Below, one piece after another: positions 61,236-64,000 of a DNA stretch of 64,000 nucleotides (positions are counted from its first letter, which is position 1; each line of letters starts with the position of its first letter). The stretch is from contig NZ_CP029553.1 in the NCBI RefSeq assembly GCF_003173755.1, forward strand, positions 3,434,001 through 3,498,000. The letters are read 5' to 3'. This DNA comes from Methylobacterium terrae (GTDB lineage: Bacteria > Pseudomonadota > Alphaproteobacteria > Rhizobiales > Beijerinckiaceae). Below the pieces are notes generated by a model. It made no database searches, was not told where the DNA came from, and saw only the letters and a program-made list of their open reading frames with translations. The position numbers were made by a program, and so were the translations under genes.

Positions 61236-61481
61236 ATGCCTGAGATTGTAGCGCGCTCAACGAGCGCGAACGGGGGCGGCTTGCCGCTTGCGGAAGACCT
61301 CATGACGGGAGCGGAGGCAATCGCTGAGTTCATATTCGGCGATGCTTCCGAGGCGAACAGGCGCCGCGTGTACCATGCCGCCGACAAGCTCGGCCTCCCG
61401 AGCTTCAAGTTGGGCGGGACGCTCTGCGCCCGGCGCTCGACCATCCTCGCTTGGATAGAACGGCAGGAGAACGCGGCATGA
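61236..61481 (+). CDS. Excisionase-like small DNA-binding protein
   Basis: This 81-aa protein is the size and type of a winged-helix excisionase or transcription regulator (ANRRRVYHAADKLGLPSFKL, then TLCARRSTILAWIERQ). AAGGAG lies 9 bases before the ATG. It is coupled to the next gene by overlap. A role as directionality factor for the integrase is plausible. Confidence 0.65.
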   Translation: MPEIVARSTSANGGGLPLAEDLMTGAEAIAEFIFGDASEANRRRVYHAADKLGLPSFKLGGTLCARRSTILAWIERQENAA

Positions 61482-61729
61482 GCGCCACCGTTCTGCCGTT
61501 CCGCTTCTGCCGGCGCCTGCCGCAGATCAGGCGAACGGCGGGCTACATGGTATCCCTATCGGATCATCACGCCGAAGCTCATCTTGCCGAGCAACTGAAG
61601 CGTCTCTCGTCCAGCCTTCGCCGGAAGGGAGTGGCGGAAGACCTGATCCAGACCGAGTTGGCAAATTACGAATATGCCATCCGGGCACAACTGCTGCGGC
61701 TCCTGTTGGATGAGGGAGATGCAGCTTGA
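61478..61729 (+). CDS. Small helical protein of the integrated element
   Basis: This 83-aa protein starts at the ATG that overlaps the preceding stop. It is helical and basic in the first part (MSATVLPFRFCRRLPQIRRT), with a Leu-rich second half (LAEQLKRLSSSLRRKGVAED). It overlaps the next gene start (TTGA). No family is recognised. Confidence 0.6.
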   Translation: MSATVLPFRFCRRLPQIRRTAGYMVSLSDHHAEAHLAEQLKRLSSSLRRKGVAEDLIQTELANYEYAIRAQLLRLLLDEGDAA

Positions 61730-62250
61730 GCCGCAAGCCGAGCGCCCTCGGCTCCAGTTTCGTGGCTCACTCGAAAGAGATGCGCGAGAGCGTCGCGTGG
61801 CGCTACTTGCCAGATGACGCAAGGCGCGTGCTCGACCGTCTGGAGTTAGAGCACATGCGACATGGCGGGGCCGACAACGGCAAGCTGCCGTGCACCTACA
61901 GCGACTTTGCAACGGCGGGCATCCGCCGTGCATCAGTGGCGGAAGCTATCCGCCAGTGCGTGAATTTGGGCTTCGTGATCGTCACCGAGGCCGGCGGACG
62001 ATCTATCTCATCTTACCGCAAACCGAGCTTGTACGGGCTAACCTACGTGCCCGGCCGCGGAAAGAGCCCGACGCCCACGAACGGGTGGAAATCCATCAAG
62101 ACCGAAGGAGAAGCAATCGATGCGCTTGCCAGGGCGAAGACCGAAAAACGACGTTCCACACAGCCGCCTCCAGGGGGCGCAAAAATCAAAAAGCCGGACG
62201 CACCGGCGCGTCCGGGGCCGGACGCACGGGCGAGCCTCCTGCGGGCCTGA
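61726..62250 (+). CDS. Possible replication or regulatory protein of the element
   Basis: This 174-aa protein starts at a TTG that overlaps the previous stop. Residues 1-110 look like a winged-helix unit (LPCTYSDFATAGIRRASVAE, then AIRQCVNLGFVIVTEAGGRS), as found in plasmid and phage replication or regulatory proteins. The C-terminal 60 residues are basic and low-complexity and lie over the start of an iteron-like repeat array, which supports a replication role. Confidence 0.55.
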   Translation: MSRKPSALGSSFVAHSKEMRESVAWRYLPDDARRVLDRLELEHMRHGGADNGKLPCTYSDFATAGIRRASVAEAIRQCVNLGFVIVTEAGGRSISSYRKPSLYGLTYVPGRGKSPTPTNGWKSIKTEGEAIDALARAKTEKRRSTQPPPGGAKIKKPDAPARPGPDARASLLRA

Positions 62251-62300
62251 AGCCGGACGCGCCGGTGAGCCTCCATACCCGGACGCACGGGTGAGCCTAC
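62194..62300 (+). repeat. Iteron-like direct repeats
   Basis: CCGGACGCAC- or CCGGACGCGC-type units begin at 62194, 62218, 62253 and 62279; the last three continue as GGGCGAGCC or GGTGAGCC, about 22 bp each. Spacing is 24, 35 and 26 bp. Such spaced copies directly after a possible replication gene resemble iterons or a multi-copy operator. The first two lie within the coding end of that gene. Confidence 0.5.
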
Positions 62301-62325
62301 TATCTATATCTCGGGTAGGGTGCAG

Positions 62326-62535
62326 ATGAGCAAAGAGCAGCATGAGCACCAGCCAACGCCCTGGTACGTGGGTGCCGATGGAGTGCTCTACGATAGGAAC
62401 GGCAAGATGGTCAGGCTGTCGGGATTGGGGACGGCGCTCAACGCGACAAGCATCTTCCCGAAGGCTGACGCCAACAGGGCGTACATGTTGAAGGCGGTGA
62501 ATGCCTTCGATCCTGCCAAGAACTTCCAGAGCTAA
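62326..62535 (+). CDS. Small hypothetical protein of the element
   Basis: This 69-aa protein (MSKEQHEHQPTPWYVGADGV, then LYDRNGKMVRLSGLG) has a small soluble pattern familiar from phage and plasmid genes. The ATG at 62326 is used; a GTG two codons earlier is an alternative. It lies directly after the iteron-like repeats. Confidence 0.6.
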   Translation: MSKEQHEHQPTPWYVGADGVLYDRNGKMVRLSGLGTALNATSIFPKADANRAYMLKAVNAFDPAKNFQS

Positions 62536-62656
62536 GATCTTCAGGGCCGCAGGACGCGGCCGGGCTTAGCATTCCTCGAAAATCAGAAACCCGAAATCGC
62601 GCGCCAACCCTGGTGCGTGAAGCATGCCGGCTGCCTTTCCGGAGAGGAGAAGGACC

Positions 62657-62992
62657 ATGAAAACGTTCAGTGATATCGCTCAGCGTCTGAGGGACATGGC
62701 CGACAGGGTCGAGAAGATCCCTACGACGATCCGCGCGGCGACAATAGAAATCGATTTGGACCGCTATGGACCGAGCGACATGGCGCAATGGCCTGCGTTC
62801 TTGAACGCCGTCCGAAAGTACGTTGCCGACCTTGGCCCACAAGATCCTCCTGAGAACGAGAGGATTGCCGTAGCCGAACGCTCGCTTGCTTCTTTCGGGC
62901 TTTCGACGAGGCTCGCGCCCCAACTTGTTCAGGGTTATGCCGCCGCGGTTGAAGCCAACGTCAGTCGACTTGTCGGACGCATCTTGAGCTGA
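62657..62992 (+). CDS. Hypothetical protein of the element
   Basis: This 111-aa helical protein (MKTFSDIAQRLRDMADRVEK) has a strong ribosome binding site (GAGGAGAAGGA) before its ATG. It is probably soluble and forms a helical bundle. A hairpin follows the stop. No family is recognised. Confidence 0.6.
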   Translation: MKTFSDIAQRLRDMADRVEKIPTTIRAATIEIDLDRYGPSDMAQWPAFLNAVRKYVADLGPQDPPENERIAVAERSLASFGLSTRLAPQLVQGYAAAVEANVSRLVGRILS

Positions 62993-62997
62993 GGAGT

Positions 62998-63031
62998 GGC
63001 CGAGGAAGCGCCTGGACTGCGCCCCTCGGCC
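62998..63031 (+). terminator. Hairpin after the 62657 gene
   Basis: GGCCGAGG pairs with CCTCGGCC, and an inner GCGC pair supports the stem. It begins 6 bases after the stop. Only TT follows, so termination would be partial or Rho-aided. Confidence 0.4.
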
Positions 63032-63056
63032 TTGATCACGCAATCGGGGGATCAAC

Positions 63057-63329
63057 ATGACCGATGCAGGCTATACCACAAATCGTGAACCGGCGGTTAA
63101 GGATGCTGGCTTGTCCGGCATCTCGCTCGACGTGCTAAACCGCCTGGAGGAGGAGACATCGGAGCTTCTCGCCCTCGCTGACCTCGTCCTGATGTGGTGG
63201 ATGAGCTTCACCGGGCCGGAGCCGAGCACGCTCCCGCTGTGTCCTCGTGACCGGCGCAAGCTCGATTTCGCCCTTGGCGAGATCTACGAACGTGCTCGGA
63301 GGATCAGCGCCTTGCTCGACCCACGTTGA
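63057..63329 (+). CDS. Small helical protein of the element
   Basis: This 90-aa helical protein (LDVLNRLEEETSELLALADL, then RRKLDFALGEIYERARRISA) probably forms a helical bundle with a central Trp-rich part (MWWMSF). No export signal is present. Function unknown. Confidence 0.6.
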   Translation: MTDAGYTTNREPAVKDAGLSGISLDVLNRLEEETSELLALADLVLMWWMSFTGPEPSTLPLCPRDRRKLDFALGEIYERARRISALLDPR

Positions 63330-63340
63330 GGGTTGGAAAC

Positions 63341-63363
63341 CGGCGCGGTTTGCAGCCGCGCCG
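63341..63363 (+). terminator. Hairpin after the 63057 gene
   Basis: CGGCGCGG and CCGCGCCG form an 8-bp stem with a 7-base loop, 11 bases after the stop. No T-run follows. 63364-63562 shows no supported gene. Confidence 0.35.
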
Positions 63364-63562
63364 TCCTGCCGCAGGCAAGGCACAAAACACGAACAAGCAG
63401 AATGACTTCAGTGGGTGGATCCGTCTAAGCCAAGGGCAACAAACGCTTTTTTCGCTTGCCACATTGCACGGAGTTTCTTACGAGGTAGGCGCCCTTCTCA
63501 ATCCGCCTTGAGCGCATCGCCGGCCCCGCCAGCGGTGCGCTTTGCGTTGGGGACACCCCTAC

Positions 63563-63832
63563 ATGCCTCGCAATGACTGGCGACACGTGGCGGACTTGCC
63601 GTCCGTCCGTCGCGATGTCTCGACCGAATACCGCATGGCGATCGTGGAGAACGACCGCGGCTTCGCCGTCGAGGTGCAGAAGTACCATCATGACCGGCGC
63701 GAGGGCGCGTGGTTCAAGAGCGGCGCCGGCCTCACGGTCTATGCCTCGCGCATCCCGGCAGTGATCGCAGCCCTTGAAGGCGCGCACCGGACGATCACCA
63801 GCCTTGAGCGCGCAAAGCGGCAGGTGGCGTGA
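63563..63832 (+). CDS. Small hypothetical protein of the element
   Basis: This 89-aa protein has an alternating strand pattern (YRMAIVENDRGFAVEVQKYH, then WFKSGAGLTVYASRIPAV) and a helical end, which resembles small nucleic-acid-binding proteins. The ATG at 63563 is the most likely start. Its stop overlaps the next ATG (TGATG). Confidence 0.55.
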   Translation: MPRNDWRHVADLPSVRRDVSTEYRMAIVENDRGFAVEVQKYHHDRREGAWFKSGAGLTVYASRIPAVIAALEGAHRTITSLERAKRQVA

Positions 63833-64000
63833 TGCGGCGCGAGGTAGTCGATACCATGGCCCGGAAGCTGTCCGCGGCCCGGTGCGAGATCGGCCGCTTG
63901 AACGGCCAGATCCGCGATATGCGCGGCGCTCACACGAGGCGGTGCCAGGAGATGGCCGAGCGCTTGCGGGCCGAGAGCGCACGCGCCGATCGGGCAGAGG
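63832..64000 (+). CDS. Coiled-coil protein, 5' part only
   Basis: The frame starts at 63832, coupled to the preceding stop, and is open at the window end. The visible 56 residues (MRREVVDTMARKLSAARCEI) form a basic, heptad-like helix. Function unknown. Confidence 0.5.
   Translation, partial: MRREVVDTMARKLSAARCEIGRLNGQIRDMRGAHTRRCQEMAERLRAESARADRAE

Overview
The window reads as chromosome of a high-GC alphaproteobacterium of the Rhizobiales, most likely Methylobacterium or a close relative. The signs are roughly 70% GC coding sequence with strong GC3 bias, recombinases and small hypothetical proteins that look familiar from that group, and the CCTCATCCTGAGGTG-type palindromic repeats common there. 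This placement comes from pattern recognition only; no search was run.

Layout. 1-3.8 kb (minus): an iron-responsive signalling set, i.e. a TonB-dependent siderophore receptor with an STN signalling domain, a FecR-type anti-sigma factor and a FecI-type ECF sigma factor. A near-identical 32-bp element sits upstream of the receptor and of fecR. 4.1-6.9 kb (minus): a two-helix membrane protein and an M48 metalloprotease. 7.7-22.9 kb (plus): a long co-directional cluster of mostly exported proteins of unknown function. It is built around a periplasmic caspase-like protease with Sel1 repeats, a trypsin-like serine protease, an OmpA-domain protein and a three-gene module that looks cytoplasmic. This is my leading candidate for an undescribed system. 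22.9-25.3 kb (minus): three membrane proteins (an STM3941-like protein, a zinc-ribbon coiled-coil protein and a small two- or three-helix protein).

25.5-34.1 kb: surface-polysaccharide genes (acyltransferase-3/SGNH, O-antigen ligase, GT14 and GT4 glycosyltransferases) mixed with IS3 and IS5 remnants, a MITE-like element and a frameshifted PAS gene. 34.5-40.9 kb (plus): a type I secretion operon comprising a 1095-aa repeat protein with 330-bp tandem units, a strong hairpin, an ABC exporter and an HlyD-type adaptor. 41-47.5 kb: accessory DNA with a serine recombinase preceded by related inverted repeats, a P-loop kinase and a GNAT acetyltransferase, an AT-rich orphan gene, dispersed repeats that bracket these genes, and an intact IS66-family element with 8-bp target duplications.

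47.6-58.3 kb (minus): a type VI secretion effector island read from right to left. The order is VgrG, DUF2169 adaptor, PAAR-like protein with a C-terminal AHH nuclease-type toxin, propeller protein (possible immunity protein), small unknown protein, RHS protein with an AT-rich C-terminal toxin, immunity protein, and an orphan RHS fragment. T6SS core genes are not in the window. 59.2 kb to the right edge: the left end of an integrated element (prophage or genomic island). It starts at a tRNA(CAU) 3' fragment that forms an att site, followed by a tyrosine integrase, a divergent promoter with a dyad, a run of small phage-like genes, and iteron-like repeats.
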